From NCBI GenBank assembly GCA_903844855.1, contig CAIMVH010000074.1, positions 1 to 54,307 on the forward strand: a DNA stretch of 54,307 bases. The letters are read 5' to 3'. Shown piece by piece: positions 41,650 through 49,739 of the stretch (position 1 is the stretch's first letter; each line of letters opens with the position of its first letter). Below the pieces are notes generated by a model. That model saw nothing but the letters and a program-made list of their open reading frames with translations. It searched no databases and was not told where the DNA came from. A program made the translations under genes and the position numbers. The stretch comes from an uncultured Actinomycetes bacterium. Its GTDB lineage: Bacteria; Actinomycetota; Actinomycetes; Nanopelagicales; Nanopelagicaceae.

Positions 41650-42699
41650 TTAGACCACCCGACGAGTGGCAGCGACTGCTAAGTCTTTAAGAACTGAAAC
41701 AGCTTCGACGTTGAGATCGGCACTGGATATCGCAGAGATTGACTGAGCCAAGCCCGTTTCAATAATTGTTTCAACTGTATCGAGGGCACCGGTATCCCGA
41801 ATGATTTCTCGAAGGATGAGAACGCCTTCAGGCGAGAGGCGCGGATCTCCCAGATGCTTTCGAATTTCGATACTTTGGGTGGGCGTGGCTTTTGCCACTG
41901 CTTGAGCAATAAGAACGGTGCGCTTCCCTTCACGAAGATCATCACCCGCTGGCTTTCCGGTTTCGGACGGGTCACCAAATACTCCGAGGATGTCGTCACG
42001 AAGCTGGAATGCTTCCCCAAGGGGTAACCCATACTGTGAGAGAAGTTCCAGAGTGGGCTTATCTGCGCCCGCGATCACGGCGCCAAAGTGGAGCGGACGT
42101 TCGACGGTGTACTTGCCAGACTTGTAGCGGGCAATGCGAAGTGAGCGTTCCACACTTGATGAGGCGAGTGCTTGCTCAAGAACATCGAGATACTGGCCGG
42201 CCATCAATTCCACACGCATTTCGTCATAGACCGGATTGAGACGTTGCATGACGACGTGGTCGAGGCCTGATTCGTGGAGCATGCGGTCGGCCCAAACGAG
42301 GCAGAGGTCGCCTAGTAAGACTGCAGTGGAGAGGCCAAATGTTTCGGCATTACCGGTCATGCTCTCTTGCCGGTGGAGGGTGGCAAAGCGGTGATGAATT
42401 GCTGGCTTACCGCGTCGCGTATCAGAGCCATCCATGACGTCGTCGTGGATAAGGGCGCATGCGTGTAGAAATTCAAGACTGCTGACTGCATGGACCAATA
42501 CGGACGTGTGCTCGCCTCCGCAGGCCCGGTTTGCCCAGTAGGCAAAGAGTGGGCGGAGGCGCTTGCCTCCAGTAAGAAACTCTCGCGTTGCTTCGCTGAT
42601 GGGCGTCAGTTCGGGACCTATATAAGCAAGTCCGACGCTCTCGCGGTCGATCATGGAGGCGAGGGCACTCTCGATCTCTTCACGGAGTTGCATGGTCAC
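41650..42699 (-). CDS. crtE: Polyprenyl diphosphate synthase (GGPP synthase)
   Basis: 349-aa all-trans prenyltransferase predicted to supply geranylgeranyl diphosphate. The FARM is DDVMDGSDTRRGKPAIHHRF (about 90-109); the SARM is LRDDILGVFGDPSETGKPAGDDLREGKRT. The position two genes from pknL/Rv2175c parallels idsA2 (Rv2173). Head of crtE-crtI-crtB. The start is the GTG at 42699: GGAGGT sits 5-6 nt before it, whereas the ATG two codons later would have an 11-nt spacing. A second head gene with a classical leader rather than a leaderless promoter. Confidence 0.93.
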   Translation of the reverse strand: MTMQLREEIESALASMIDRESVGLAYIGPELTPISEATREFLTGGKRLRPLFAYWANRACGGEHTSVLVHAVSSLEFLHACALIHDDVMDGSDTRRGKPAIHHRFATLHRQESMTGNAETFGLSTAVLLGDLCLVWADRMLHESGLDHVVMQRLNPVYDEMRVELMAGQYLDVLEQALASSSVERSLRIARYKSGKYTVERPLHFGAVIAGADKPTLELLSQYGLPLGEAFQLRDDILGVFGDPSETGKPAGDDLREGKRTVLIAQAVAKATPTQSIEIRKHLGDPRLSPEGVLILREIIRDTGALDTVETIIETGLAQSISAISSADLNVEAVSVLKDLAVAATRRVV

Positions 42700-42734
42700 A
42701 GATTACCTCCGCTTCACCGCCGCCGCCCGTTGGG

Positions 42735-42740
42735 TAGAGT
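42735..42740 (+). promoter_or_regulatory. -10 hexamer of the second phosphatidyltransferase gene
   Basis: TAGAGT, 7 nt before the ATG at 42748. Confidence 0.55.
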
Positions 42741-42747
42741 CGCTTCC

Positions 42748-43368
42748 ATGGGAAAAGGTCTCCACATGGGGCGTAGTGAGTATGTGGCTAGCTGGGTAGC
42801 ACTTCATGGAGACGTGGAGCCATCTCGGATCGTCGCCGGCTGGCTCTCTTTCGCATTTACAGTGGCCCGGTTCTTGAAGCCGATTTCCGCTAATGGAATC
42901 TCGCTCCTGACAATTGTTATCGGTGGAGTGGGTGCGTGGCTCGCGCCGTCGCGATATGTCGCTTTTATTGTAATCGCCGCTCTCATCCTTGACGGGCTAG
43001 ATGGCACTGTCGCTATTCTCCGAAACGAAGTGACATTACGCGGGGCTGTCCTTGACTCTGCCGCTGATCGTTTAGTGGAAGCTGCTTGGTTGATTGCGCT
43101 CTGGCGGTGCGACGTTCCCCTATGGGTTGTGGCGAGTATTTGGGTTGTGGGATTCGTCCAGGAATATTTGAGAGCAAAGATTCGATCTCTCGGTATCTCT
43201 GAAGTTGGGGTCGTCACCATAGCTGAGCGCCCAGTGCGTGGTTTGCTGATTGCGGCTGCCATCGGATTATCTTTTCTTGCAACTCCGCTTGCAGTGCTGC
43301 TCTTACTTATGGAGTTGTATGCACTCCGCCAGGTTGCCGAGTATGCCTATCGAGTGTTGGACAACTAG
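42748..43368 (+). CDS. CDP-alcohol phosphatidyltransferase-like protein with altered AR motif
   Basis: 206-aa membrane protein with about six helices. The superfamily motif is placed at Asp82, Asp85-Gly86, Ala89, Gly99, Asp103 and Asp107 with the standard 8-residue gap, so all four metal-binding aspartates are present. The Arg that follows Ala in the AR pair is Ile90 instead, which could affect CDP binding or alter substrate. The acceptor alcohol cannot be named. The chosen ATG is set by the hexamer 7 nt upstream; the longer frame runs antisense through crtE. Convergent with the CrtD-like gene, 9 bp away. Confidence 0.75.
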   Translation: MGKGLHMGRSEYVASWVALHGDVEPSRIVAGWLSFAFTVARFLKPISANGISLLTIVIGGVGAWLAPSRYVAFIVIAALILDGLDGTVAILRNEVTLRGAVLDSAADRLVEAAWLIALWRCDVPLWVVASIWVVGFVQEYLRAKIRSLGISEVGVVTIAERPVRGLLIAAAIGLSFLATPLAVLLLLMELYALRQVAEYAYRVLDN

Positions 43369-43377
43369 GGGTTTGGA

Positions 43378-44847
43378 TTAATTCGCTGGACCGATCGCTT
43401 TGCATACGATTTCAGCGCCGATTCCCACCATCGGTAGCCCACCACCAGGATGGACTGAACCACCCACTGAGTAGAGGCCTTTGATGTGGGTGCTGTTTTT
43501 TGTACGCGAGAGCGCCGCCGTTCGAGAATTTCCCGCCTTGCCGTAGATGCCGCCACCGGGGGCGCGACTTTCCCGCTCGAGATGTGCTGGAGTGCGAACT
43601 TCACAGACTTCAATTCGCTCCCGTACTTGAAATCCGCGGGCTTCTATCTGATCGATGATTTTGTTTTTGTAATCGTCCACAAATACATCGTCTTCCCAAT
43701 CAATAAATTCTGTTCCCGGAGTGTTTACCAAGACGAACCAACTTTCGGAATCTGCATGCGGTCGCATTTCCGGATCATCTGGAGAGCAGATGTAGATGGT
43801 TGGCTCGGCGATGACGTGGGGGTGTTCGCCGAAGAGCGCATCGAACTCGGCGTTGTAATCGGTCGGAAAGAGCACGGTGTTATGCCCAAGCCCGGGAGTG
43901 CGGCCGCGCAATCCAAGCAGGAGAACGAAACCACTCAGCGAGGCACTCTCTTTAGCGAGGCGTGCGGACTCCCGAGGTGCATCGATGAGTGAATTAAAAG
44001 TATGAGTCGCATCTGCATTGGAAATGACGATGTTGGCCTCACGTAAAGTGCCATCACTTAGCCGAATCCCGGTAACTGCTCCATCGTGGGTTTCGATCGT
44101 GGCAACGTCAGAAGATAAATGGATGCGCACTCCAAGAGCTCGGGCGCGAGCGGCCAGCACCTCGCTAAGCGTTCCGACACCGCCTGTGATATGCCACGCT
44201 CCAAAAGTATGTTCGATATAGGGGATGGTGAGTAGAGCTGCGGGCGCCTTGCGTGGATCTGATCCCGTGTATGTCGCGTATCGGTCGATGATCATGTGTA
44301 AGTGCGGGTCGGAAACTATGGATCGACCAATACCGCGCAATGTACGGTGGGGAGCGATGATGCGGGCATCGCGCCAAAATCCGCTGCGTCGAATCATTGA
44401 CCAGAGAGATGAAACAGGTGATTGGATAAAAGGTCCGCGCGCCACTCGCCACATTTCGCTACCGCGATCTATGAGGCTTTGCCAATCACTTGCGGCATTA
44501 GCTCCGAAAGTGTCAGTGATTGATTGCATGAGATCGCCGCGTGATCCGTAGTAATTGAGTTTTGTGCCATCAGCAAAGCGATATTCGAAGGCAGGGTTTA
44601 GCGCTATTAGGGTGAGTTCTTCCTCGAGGGATGCGCCACTCTTGAGAAAGAGATCGCGATAGACCGCGGGCAGCGTGAAGAGCGAAGGTCCTACGTCGAA
44701 CCGGTAGCCATTGAATTCTTCAGTGCGGCACTTGCCTCCGACGAAGGCGCTGCTTTCGAAAACTTCGACGTCGTGCCCCAGAGCGGAGAGTTTGACGGCG
44801 GCGGCGAGCCCGCCTACACCGGCTCCGATAATGGCAATACGGCTCAT
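43378..44847 (-). CDS. CrtI/CrtD-type carotenoid desaturase or oxidase
   Basis: Second FAD-dependent carotene oxidoreductase, 489 aa. N-terminus IAIIGAGVGGLAAAVKLSALGHDVEVFE, GGKCRTEEFNGYRFDVGPSLFTLP, and C-terminus APGGGIYGKAGNSRTAALSRTKNSTHIKGLYSVGGSVHPGGGLPMVGIGAEIVCKAI. The HPGGGLPM version differs from phytoene desaturases and is shared by CrtD (hydroxyneurosporene/3,4-desaturase) and CrtOx/CrtP relatives. With CruF- and CruG-like genes upstream in the same operon, a 3',4'-desaturase acting after hydration is most likely. Last gene of the operon; overlaps the glycosyltransferase stop by 4 bp. Confidence 0.87.
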   Translation of the reverse strand: MSRIAIIGAGVGGLAAAVKLSALGHDVEVFESSAFVGGKCRTEEFNGYRFDVGPSLFTLPAVYRDLFLKSGASLEEELTLIALNPAFEYRFADGTKLNYYGSRGDLMQSITDTFGANAASDWQSLIDRGSEMWRVARGPFIQSPVSSLWSMIRRSGFWRDARIIAPHRTLRGIGRSIVSDPHLHMIIDRYATYTGSDPRKAPAALLTIPYIEHTFGAWHITGGVGTLSEVLAARARALGVRIHLSSDVATIETHDGAVTGIRLSDGTLREANIVISNADATHTFNSLIDAPRESARLAKESASLSGFVLLLGLRGRTPGLGHNTVLFPTDYNAEFDALFGEHPHVIAEPTIYICSPDDPEMRPHADSESWFVLVNTPGTEFIDWEDDVFVDDYKNKIIDQIEARGFQVRERIEVCEVRTPAHLERESRAPGGGIYGKAGNSRTAALSRTKNSTHIKGLYSVGGSVHPGGGLPMVGIGAEIVCKAIGPAN

Positions 44848-45959
44848 TGTGCGCCACTTAAAGATCGACCACTCCAGGAGAGATTTCCACGGAGGCGATC
44901 AATCCACGATGCGGCGAGCAAGTAAATGAAGAGGCCTATCGCGAGGGGATGAAAGAGCGAAGATGCAATGGGAGAGCGAGTAGCAATTGCCGTCATCACC
45001 CGTACGCCTATCGCTATCACCAGTGCGCTCATAGCCAATGCTGAACTCTTTCCGCTTCCCAAAAGGGCCAGGGGGAGTGGGAATATATAGGCACATGCAA
45101 ATAGCGCGGCCACGAAACTGGCGGAGGTGGGTGATCCAAAGGCGCTCCAGAGAGATTTACGGTATCCAGCCGAAAGCTGACGGAAATCCTCGTACATGCG
45201 GCACTCAATAATCTGGGCACCGTTAATAACAGTGCCGTGGTGGCCTGCATGCTTGAGTGCGCGAGCTAAAGCAATGTCATCAAGAACGAAATTCTTCACA
45301 CTCGAAAAACCTCCGATGTCGGCGAGCGCCGCTGTGCGGATCACCATGAACTGCCCGTTTGCGACAGTGGTAGAGGGTCGCGTGGAGCGCTCACTTGGGC
45401 GCAATATCAACGTGGTAAGCCATGTCCATTGGAGAAGCGGCTGGAGTAAGAATTCACTCCAGGAGCGGGTGATTTGTTTGGGATAGATGCTGAGGAAGTC
45501 GAGCTTGCTCCGCACAAGCGTAGAAATTGATTGCGCTATCGCGGCCTTGGAGAGTGTGACGTCAGCGTCCATAAGTACGGTGAACTCACTCTCTCGACTC
45601 TTGGTGAGGAGTTGGTGGAGAGCAAATGATTTTCCGATCCATTCTCCATTTAATGGTTCGCCACTCAGTACTGTTGCATTATCCATATTCGCAGTTTCTT
45701 TGGTGATCAAGGAAAAAGTGTGATCTTCCGAACGATCATCCAAGAGGTATAGCTGCCAATCTTGGAGCGATTCTTGATTTCGAAGTGCTGCGATAGTGGA
45801 AGTAATTCTTAGGGCTTCATTTCTGCACGGTAAGAGCACGTTGACTTGCTGGAGAATCTCTGTGGTGGGAGAGAGACGACGCATTGCGATGAGATTAACA
45901 AAACAAATCACTAGGTTGAGCACATTGATACCAAGTGCTACTGATGCAAGGACAATCAC
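44844..45959 (-). CDS. GT2 glycosyltransferase, CruG/CrtQ-like
   Basis: 371-aa membrane-associated family 2 glycosyltransferase: one N-terminal helix (about 3-26), GT-A domain with VNVLLPCRNEALRITSTI, LLDDRSEDHTF, LNGEWIGKSFAL and the metal motif MDADVTLSK, then FVLDDIALARALKHAGH, YEDFRQLSAGYRKSLWSAFG and two or three C-terminal helices. This arrangement is shared with CruG, which glycosylates the 2'-hydroxyl of myxol, and CrtQ of staphyloxanthin synthesis. Sugar unknown. It overlaps both operon neighbours by 4 bp. Confidence 0.85.
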   Translation of the reverse strand: MIVLASVALGINVLNLVICFVNLIAMRRLSPTTEILQQVNVLLPCRNEALRITSTIAALRNQESLQDWQLYLLDDRSEDHTFSLITKETANMDNATVLSGEPLNGEWIGKSFALHQLLTKSRESEFTVLMDADVTLSKAAIAQSISTLVRSKLDFLSIYPKQITRSWSEFLLQPLLQWTWLTTLILRPSERSTRPSTTVANGQFMVIRTAALADIGGFSSVKNFVLDDIALARALKHAGHHGTVINGAQIIECRMYEDFRQLSAGYRKSLWSAFGSPTSASFVAALFACAYIFPLPLALLGSGKSSALAMSALVIAIGVRVMTAIATRSPIASSLFHPLAIGLFIYLLAASWIDRLRGNLSWSGRSLSGAQ

Positions 45960-46756
45960 CCGCGACTAATCCACTTCATGAAAAAGTAGGGGAGTAGTGG
46001 CAGCGCAAGGGCGAACCCCCCTACTAGTGCCGTTCCGGGGCGATCAAAGAAGAAGAGATTTCCGATCACTCCTGAAAACAGCGTCCATCCAAGAATGACA
46101 TCTCCGGTGGCGCTGCTGGGCGCGATCTTGCGCTGTTCGTGTGGAAGCCCCCAATGCAAGATTGCACCAAGGGCAATTCCGCAAAGTAACCAGCCCGCCG
46201 CATTTGATAGTGGGATTCCCGTAACGAATGGAATGTCAGGTGACTCTGAATTCCAAGTCCAGCGACCCGCATCAACCATCAACGGATCGAGGAAGAGATC
46301 CCAGGCCATGATGGTCCATCCGAAGACCAGCGGTGCCCACCGAGCGGAGATGCGCCGGGCGAGAATCAGGATTGGATGAGAAATCATCGCCCAAGCGAGA
46401 GGCACGATGAGCGGAACTCCGGCGATTGCCAGACCCAGAGAGTCCGAATATGAGTACTCGCCAAAGGGCCACGCGGTGTGTACACCGATTTCTTCAACCA
46501 CAAATCCGAAGAGAGTGGTCGCGATGAGCCAGGTAGCAGCATATTTCGTGCCATGTGCGCTCCACGCCTGCATCAGGCCAGCAAGTGCAAAGGCGGCCAC
46601 TATGAAAAATGTCAGAGAGAGCAGGCGATCATCTGGCATGAGTGGATAGATCATCTGTGTGGCAATTGCCAGAAGCGTGGTGATCCAGGTCAGGATGGCG
46701 GGATATCGACGGCGACGGAAGTTCGCATAGCCACCTCGATACACCCGGACTGACAT
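45956..46756 (-). CDS. cruF: CruF-like carotenoid 1',2'-hydratase
   Basis: 266-aa integral membrane protein with about seven helices, DUF422/carotenoid biosynthesis protein family. Signatures: FVVEEIGVHTAWPFGEYSYSDSLGLAIAGVPLIVPLAWAMISHP and WDLFLDPLMVDAGRWTWNS, which match CruF of cyanobacteria and Deinococcus. CruF adds water across the C-1',2' double bond of an acyclic psi end of gamma-carotene or lycopene. It therefore implies that at least one end of the carotenoid stays uncyclised. Separated from the CrtA-like gene by 14 bp and coupled to the glycosyltransferase. Confidence 0.87.
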   Translation of the reverse strand: MSVRVYRGGYANFRRRRYPAILTWITTLLAIATQMIYPLMPDDRLLSLTFFIVAAFALAGLMQAWSAHGTKYAATWLIATTLFGFVVEEIGVHTAWPFGEYSYSDSLGLAIAGVPLIVPLAWAMISHPILILARRISARWAPLVFGWTIMAWDLFLDPLMVDAGRWTWNSESPDIPFVTGIPLSNAAGWLLCGIALGAILHWGLPHEQRKIAPSSATGDVILGWTLFSGVIGNLFFFDRPGTALVGGFALALPLLPYFFMKWISRG

Positions 46757-46770
46757 GTCGTCATTCTGCC

Positions 46771-47445
46771 CTACTTGGCAGAAATAGTCCGCCCCCCAAG
46801 AATGCCTTCTGCCCGGAGGACGCGAAAGCGGGCAAATAATTCCTCGCTATACCAATTTCGAGCCGAAGTGAGTTCGATAGCGCGCTGGTGGGCAGGCGAA
46901 CCGTATGCGAAGGCGCGCAAATGGGCGCCGCTCTCCCAGAGGGAGAAAGTGCCTTGTAATCCAATAGGTGCCTCGCCAATTCCGATTGCCCCGAGTAGGC
47001 CCGGTGCACTCTTGAGCGATTCGGTCACAGGTGGAGTTTCGCGCCAGAAGCGCAACGCTTCGGAGGTTTTGATGCGCGCTCGTGTAATCGCGGCAACTGG
47101 CCCCTCTGTCGATGGAAGAACTTCTGCTGTGAAAGGGGAGAAGCCAGCCCATTTGCCCTGCGAAGTAATAGGTGTCAGATCAGCGCTGAAATGGGGTGTA
47201 CTTCCCCAGGATTTTACTAGGGAGGAGTCATTGAAAATTTCTAGAGCAGACTCCTCTTGGAAAACCGCCAATAATCCCCAAGTGTGTGGGTCTGCATCGC
47301 GCGGCGTAAAAGTTTCTCCACGCCCAGTGCCGAGCAATTTGGAAAAAGTAACTCCAGGAAAATTTCGAAGAGCTTGACGTTTGGTGGCCATGAGCGAGAT
47401 GCCACGAAGGGCACTCATTTCCCAGAAGCGAATCGCGATGATCAT
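46771..47445 (-). CDS. crtA: CrtA-like spheroidene monooxygenase homologue
   Basis: 224-aa protein of the CrtA family, haem-dependent monooxygenases that introduce the C-2 keto group next to a C-1-oxygenated acyclic carotenoid end. Blocks: RNFPGVTFSKLLGTGRGETFTPRDADPHTWGLLAVF, GPVAAITRARIKTSEALRFWRETPPV, APGLLGAIGIGEAPIGLQGTFSLWES, LRAFAYGSPAHQRAIELTSARNWYSEELFARFRVL. The start is the ATG overlapping the hydrolase stop (ATGA); the longer frame (to 47571) is antisense. As CruF and a glycosyltransferase are in the same operon, it probably oxygenates C-2' of the hydrated end. Confidence 0.82.
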   Translation of the reverse strand: MIIAIRFWEMSALRGISLMATKRQALRNFPGVTFSKLLGTGRGETFTPRDADPHTWGLLAVFQEESALEIFNDSSLVKSWGSTPHFSADLTPITSQGKWAGFSPFTAEVLPSTEGPVAAITRARIKTSEALRFWRETPPVTESLKSAPGLLGAIGIGEAPIGLQGTFSLWESGAHLRAFAYGSPAHQRAIELTSARNWYSEELFARFRVLRAEGILGGRTISAK

Positions 47446-48227
47446 CGCTGCGCAGCGGTTTCGCAGATGATGCGTACGACATCTTCTGGGCAATCCCATT
47501 GCGGGGCGTGTCCGCAGTGAGGCAACACAATCCATCTCGTATGTGGCGGCACCAATGTACGTTCCTGCCATGTCGAGGCCGGCAAAGTGTGGTCGCTATC
47601 TCCAAAAACTACGGTGAGAGGGATTGAAGAGTCGATGGGTGTATCAAAACGTCGGTAAAGCATGGCGTTCCAAGCGGGAAAGTAACCCTTTGACAATCCC
47701 ATCGCTAGCGCCGCATCAAGTGCGTACTCATATGGAAGTTCTCGCCACTTTGGTGAAGAAGAAGCGAATCCAATTCTTTTCGCCCACATAAATCTCAAAA
47801 GATATTTCTGAATAGAATGGGTGAAGACCGCGATCTGTCGTGATTGTGCAGTGATGGGGTTGATTTTCGTATACGGAGTAAGAATCAACCCAGCGGGCGC
47901 TAGTCCGATAAATGTAAGCACGCGACTTGGGTGTCTACTCGCAATTTCTAGACCCACCCAACCGCCGAGTGAGTTCCCGACAACATGTGCTTTTTGAATG
48001 TCGAGGCTATCCATGTTCGCGACCACAAGATCTGCAAGTGACGCAGGGTCCATAGCTTGGCCCGAGTCGTAAGGAGTCTTCCCATGTCCCGGCAGATCAA
48101 ACGTGATTACTTCGAAGAGTCGTTCTAGCGCCGGTGCGATGCCCTTCCAAATCGTGCTCGCCGATCCCATGCCGTGAATAAGAATGAGTGGAGTCCCACT
48201 TCCGGAGCGGGTCGCAGAGAGGATCAC
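47442..48227 (-). CDS. Alpha/beta hydrolase heading the late carotenoid operon
   Basis: 261-aa alpha/beta hydrolase: oxyanion block ILIHGMGSAS, nucleophile elbow GNSLGG with Ser86, acid in FGDSDHTLP (Asp210 or Asp212) and His240 in HCGHAPQWD. Catalytic residues are intact. It is co-translated with the CrtA-like gene. A carotenoid ester or glycoside-acyl reaction is a possibility, but many such hydrolases are general, and the operon membership is the only hint. GTG start set by TAGAAT plus 6 nt. Confidence 0.83.
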   Translation of the reverse strand: MILSATRSGSGTPLILIHGMGSASTIWKGIAPALERLFEVITFDLPGHGKTPYDSGQAMDPASLADLVVANMDSLDIQKAHVVGNSLGGWVGLEIASRHPSRVLTFIGLAPAGLILTPYTKINPITAQSRQIAVFTHSIQKYLLRFMWAKRIGFASSSPKWRELPYEYALDAALAMGLSKGYFPAWNAMLYRRFDTPIDSSIPLTVVFGDSDHTLPASTWQERTLVPPHTRWIVLPHCGHAPQWDCPEDVVRIICETAAQR

Positions 48228-48233
48228 GATCTA

Positions 48234-48239
48234 ATTCTA
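48234..48239 (-). promoter_or_regulatory. -10 hexamer of the late carotenoid operon
   Basis: TAGAAT on the minus strand, 6 nt before the GTG at 48227. It drives the five-gene unit hydrolase-crtA-cruF-GT2-crtD-like. Confidence 0.6.
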
Positions 48240-48256
48240 GGCGAAACGAGCGAAAA

Positions 48257-48751
48257 TCAGTCGCCCACTTTCATCTCTAAGGCACCTGTGATGCGGAGCA
48301 ACTCTTCAAAAGTTGTGGGATAGACCGCATGAGGATGTCCGGCAGCAGCCCAGACTACGTCATAGTCGTTGAGTGCCACATCGATGATGGTGCGCAGCGG
48401 AGCGGGGTGCGCCACGGGGGAGACCCCACCGATCGCAAATCCGGTCGCAATGCGAACTATGTCTGCATCAGCGCGACCTAGATGAGTGATGCCGAGATTA
48501 TTCGCGACTAGGTCCGTGTCAACGCGATGTCTTCCCGAGGTGAGGATTAATAGTGGTTCGCTCGAATCTCCCAAAGTAAAAATCAGTGACGAGCAGACCT
48601 GGCCGACTTCGATTCCTAATCCGGCTGCTGCTTCCTTGGCTGATCGAGCCGATTCACTCAAGATGGTGATCTCAGGAGTGATTCCAAATTCTAATAGCGC
48701 TGTGCGCACTCGCTCCACGGCAGGGTGGTTGTTGACTGCCTCATGGCTCAT
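48257..48751 (-). CDS. YbaK/EbsC-type aminoacyl-tRNA deacylase domain protein
   Basis: 164-aa stand-alone editing-domain protein of the YbaK/ProX superfamily, which hydrolyses mischarged tRNAs such as Cys- or Ala-tRNA(Pro). Blocks: SAKEAAAGLGIEVGQVCSSLIF, PLLILTSGRHRVDT, ATGFAIGGVSPVAHP (the conserved GxxxGGVxPxxH), and VVWAAAGHPHAVYPTTFEELL. The Lys of classical YbaK (K-S/T-L) is replaced by Ser, as in an actinobacterial subfamily I recall. The ATG at 48751 is the first family-like start; the longer frame overlaps copC. A TAAAGT lies 8 nt upstream. Confidence 0.87.
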   Translation of the reverse strand: MSHEAVNNHPAVERVRTALLEFGITPEITILSESARSAKEAAAGLGIEVGQVCSSLIFTLGDSSEPLLILTSGRHRVDTDLVANNLGITHLGRADADIVRIATGFAIGGVSPVAHPAPLRTIIDVALNDYDVVWAAAGHPHAVYPTTFEELLRITGALEMKVGD

Positions 48752-48789
48752 AAACCGTAACTTTACCCCTAAGCGACATATTCCGAAGA

Positions 48790-48795
48790 TAGAAT
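48790..48795 (+). promoter_or_regulatory. -10 hexamer of the CopC/ArsC unit
   Basis: TAGAAT, 6 nt before the GTG at 48802. Confidence 0.6.
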
Positions 48796-48801
48796 GCGAA
48801 G

Positions 48802-49350
48802 GTGAGACAGCCGCGTAATTTGATCGCCAATCTTGGAGTGGTGGCAATGATATTTCTCTTGACGCCACTTCAGGCGCACGCTCACGCCGAGTTGATTGCT
48901 TCAACTCCGGCAATCTCCAGTCAATTGTCAATTTTGCCCACCAAGATCGTGCTCCTCTTCGGTGAGGATCTCTCAGACCTTGCCGGAGCGAACGCAGTCA
49001 TCGTGACAGATCCATCAGGTGTTGAAATATCCAAAGGTCAGAGCAAAGTGAGTGGTTCATCCTTGACCCGCGAATTGAATTCCAGCAAGGCTGTTGGTAC
49101 ATATCGCGTTGACTTTCGGGTGCTCTCCGAGGATGGGCATCCGGTAGCTGGCCAATTCGACTTCTTCTTGCATAAGCCTGAAGTCATTCAGCCTTCGAAG
49201 GGCGTGGTGAATTCGGACGATTTGCCGGCGCAAAAAAGTTTCTTTGCTGTTCACATAAAACACCTCTCGATTGTGTTACTAGTACTGTTGACTCTAGGAA
49301 TATGGGCCTTAGTTGAATCGCGCGCCCGCCGCAGAAGGAGTTCGATGTGA
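48802..49350 (+). CDS. CopC-domain copper-binding protein, membrane-anchored
   Basis: 182-aa exported protein. Signal peptide with cleavage predicted after AHA (Ala27), leaving His28 as the new N-terminus, the first Cu(II) ligand of CopC proteins. The other ligands are present as Asp111 and His113 (SEDGHPVAGQFDF). A beta-sandwich domain (28-122) is followed by a linker, one membrane helix (about 152-170) and a basic tail. It lacks the fused CopD/YcnJ region. Likely handles periplasmic copper, perhaps for cytochrome oxidase. Its stop overlaps the phosphatase gene by 4 bp. Confidence 0.87.
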   Translation: MRQPRNLIANLGVVAMIFLLTPLQAHAHAELIASTPAISSQLSILPTKIVLLFGEDLSDLAGANAVIVTDPSGVEISKGQSKVSGSSLTRELNSSKAVGTYRVDFRVLSEDGHPVAGQFDFFLHKPEVIQPSKGVVNSDDLPAQKSFFAVHIKHLSIVLLVLLTLGIWALVESRARRRRSSM

Positions 49351-49739
49351 CGTCAACCGTGCTCTTCGTCTGTGTCCATAACGCTGGTCGCTCGCAAATG
49401 GCGGCAGCATTCCTCAAGCACCATGGCGGCGCGCGGGTAGAAGTGCTCTCTGCGGGTTCAGCCCCGGCGAATACCATCAATCCATCAGTTGTTGAAGCGA
49501 TGCTCGAAGTCGGTATCGATATTTCTGCTGAAGTTCCGAAAGTACTTACCAACGAGGCGGTGCAGGAAAGCGACGTAGTCATCACGATGGGATGCGGTGA
49601 TGCATGCCCGTTCTATCCAGGCAAGCGATATCTCGATTGGGAGTTAGATGATCCTGCCGGTCAGGGCGTTGAGTCCGTGCGACCAATTCGCGATGAAATA
49701 GAGCAGCGAATCCTCAACTTACTTTTAGAATTACCTTAA
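49347..49739 (+). CDS. LMW phosphatase-fold arsenate reductase (ArsC)
   Basis: 130-aa protein with P-loop VCVHNAGRS (Cys9 to Ser15), then GCGDACPFYPGKRYLDWELDDPAGQ with Cys83, Cys87 and Asp102. HNAGRSQMA plus the DWxLxDPAGQ end distinguish ArsC-type arsenate reductases from protein tyrosine phosphatases. Coupling could be to thioredoxin (needs the later Cys pair) or mycothiol, common in the phylum. There is no arsenite exporter or ArsR nearby; the partner gene is CopC-like. Starts at GTG. Convergent with the gamma carbonic anhydrase gene, sharing TTAA. Confidence 0.88.
   Translation: MTSTVLFVCVHNAGRSQMAAAFLKHHGGARVEVLSAGSAPANTINPSVVEAMLEVGIDISAEVPKVLTNEAVQESDVVITMGCGDACPFYPGKRYLDWELDDPAGQGVESVRPIRDEIEQRILNLLLELP

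Noticed and set aside
42490-42747. Extended N-terminus of the second CDP-alcohol phosphatidyltransferase
   Set aside because: The extra residues are antisense to crtE and lack membrane or motif content; the hexamer supports 42748.
48257-48751. Missing lysine in the YbaK protein as a novelty
   Set aside because: I recall an actinobacterial YbaK subfamily with Ser or Asn at this place, so it is probably a normal variant.
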